Shown piece after piece: positions 5,913 through 6,161 of a stretch of 6,161 bases of DNA. This DNA is from an uncultured Candidatus Soleaferrea sp. (GTDB taxonomy: Bacteria > Bacillota > Clostridia > Oscillospirales > Ruminococcaceae), in NCBI GenBank assembly GCA_934527325.1, contig CAKTAG010000053.1, positions 1 to 6,161 of the forward strand. Direction: 5' to 3'. The position numbers were made by a program, and so were the translations under genes. The notes beneath the pieces are model-generated. The model did no database searches, was not told where the DNA came from, and saw only the letters and a list, made by a program, of their open reading frames with translations. Each line of letters begins with the position of its first letter. Positions within the stretch are counted from its first letter, which is position 1.

Positions 5913-6073
5913 TGTTTTTTTTAGCCTTATTCTATAATATTTATCAATTATTCTTACATTTGCTCATACATTCGTTATGCTCCATAAAATCTTACTAAAA
6001 ATTTTACAGTACTTAATACTTTTCTTTTTTGTTGTTCAGGCTTGCGTCAATTGTAACACTGCACAGATTACCC
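5913..6073. other. Intergenic region upstream of the lipase promoter
   Basis: No coding frame is supportable. It separates the leftward lipase promoter from the rightward extended -10. AATTGTAA occurs at 6049-6056 and again at 6104-6111, and TAACA/TGTTA (6054-6058, 6074-6078) form a loose inverted pair overlapping the rightward -10, a possible operator. Nothing else is visible. Confidence 0.4.
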
Positions 6074-6082
6074 TGTTATAAT
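6074..6082 (+). promoter_or_regulatory. Extended -10 for a rightward gene
   Basis: TGTTATAAT on the plus strand, the same extended -10 as gene 1 uses. No good -35 at 17 bp (TAACAC); TTGTAA at 6051-6056 is 20 bp away. Transcription would begin near 6089 and give a leader of about 65 nt before ATG at 6154. Confidence 0.45.
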
Positions 6083-6112
6083 TACACGACAAACGCATGA
6101 ATAAATTGTAAA

Positions 6113-6152
6113 AACACCCCTTTTCTGATAAAATTAAAAGAAAAGGGGTGTT
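6113..6152. repeat. Perfect 14-bp inverted repeat: leftward terminator or rightward RBS hairpin
   Basis: AACACCCCTTTTCT (6113-6126) pairs fully with AGAAAAGGGGTGTT (6139-6152), with a 12-nt AT-rich loop. On the minus strand the right arm runs into TTTTT (6114-6110), fitting an intrinsic terminator for a leftward gene, whose stop could be TAA at 6153-6151. On the plus strand the right arm contains AAAAGGGG, a Shine-Dalgarno 5 nt before ATG at 6154. Both readings remain open. Confidence 0.8.
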
Positions 6153-6153
6153 A

Positions 6154-6161
6154 ATGTATGA
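6154..6161 (+). CDS. Possible start of a rightward gene cut by the window edge
   Basis: ATG TAT GA..., preceded by AAAAGGGG (6141-6148) at good spacing and by the extended -10 at 6074-6082. Only two codons are visible. If the hairpin here is instead a leftward terminator, this gene does not exist. Confidence 0.3.

Noticed and set aside
6097..6111. Four-codon open frame MNKL as a leader peptide
   Set aside because: No ribosome binding site precedes it, and it shows no codon run typical of attenuation.

Overview
This is a very AT-rich window from a bacterium that uses the standard genetic code: every tryptophan I checked is TGG, and the two complete genes end in TAG and TAA. The genes have clear purine-rich ribosome binding sites and sigma70/sigmaA-type promoters, several with an extended -10 (TGnTATAAT). 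That combination suggests a low-GC Bacillota-like organism. The gene content (a secreted actin-nucleator look-alike beside a secreted lipase) suggests one that lives on or inside eukaryotic cells. I cannot name the species. An epithelium-attached or intracellular low-GC lineage would fit, but that is inference.

Layout: positions 1-311 hold no complete gene, but carry a good minus-strand promoter (44-72) for a gene running off the left edge and a weak hairpin after gene 1. Gene 1 (312-3668, minus, 1118 aa) is a large exported multi-repeat protein. A 149-bp gap with its own extended -10 promoter follows. Gene 2 (3818-5833, minus, 671 aa) is an exported LCAT-family (lecithin:cholesterol acyltransferase-like) lipase/phospholipase with a visible Ser-Asp-His triad. 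Positions 5834-6153 hold the gene 2 promoter, a plus-strand extended -10 and a perfect 14-bp inverted repeat. That repeat either terminates a leftward gene or covers the ribosome binding site of a rightward gene that starts at the window edge.

Main discovery candidate: the middle of gene 1 reads like two tandem copies of the WASP-type VCA (WH2-Central-Acidic) module that activates host Arp2/3 complex. Copy A has LKKT-type WH2, then a C helix (SLANVIANAVGNRRKSI), then an Asp-rich tract. Copy B has a well-spaced WH2 (DLQAQILAGVQLIKTG), a linker of seven AQKDN/TQKDN units, a C helix (NLWDAMGDAIQQKVKDA), then an acidic tract with the expected tryptophan (DGDWDTD). A short profilin-type proline motif (PAPPPLPEG) and a weaker WH2-like helix precede them, and an N-terminal coiled coil could dimerise the protein. 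I propose a secreted mimic of host nucleation-promoting factors with two VCA units on one chain.

Working together (inference): gene 2 would attack host phospholipid membranes and gene 1 would drive host actin assembly. This is the same pairing of phospholipase and actin nucleator seen in Listeria (plcB with actA) and, unlinked, in Rickettsia. The genes lie in the same order and orientation but each has its own promoter.
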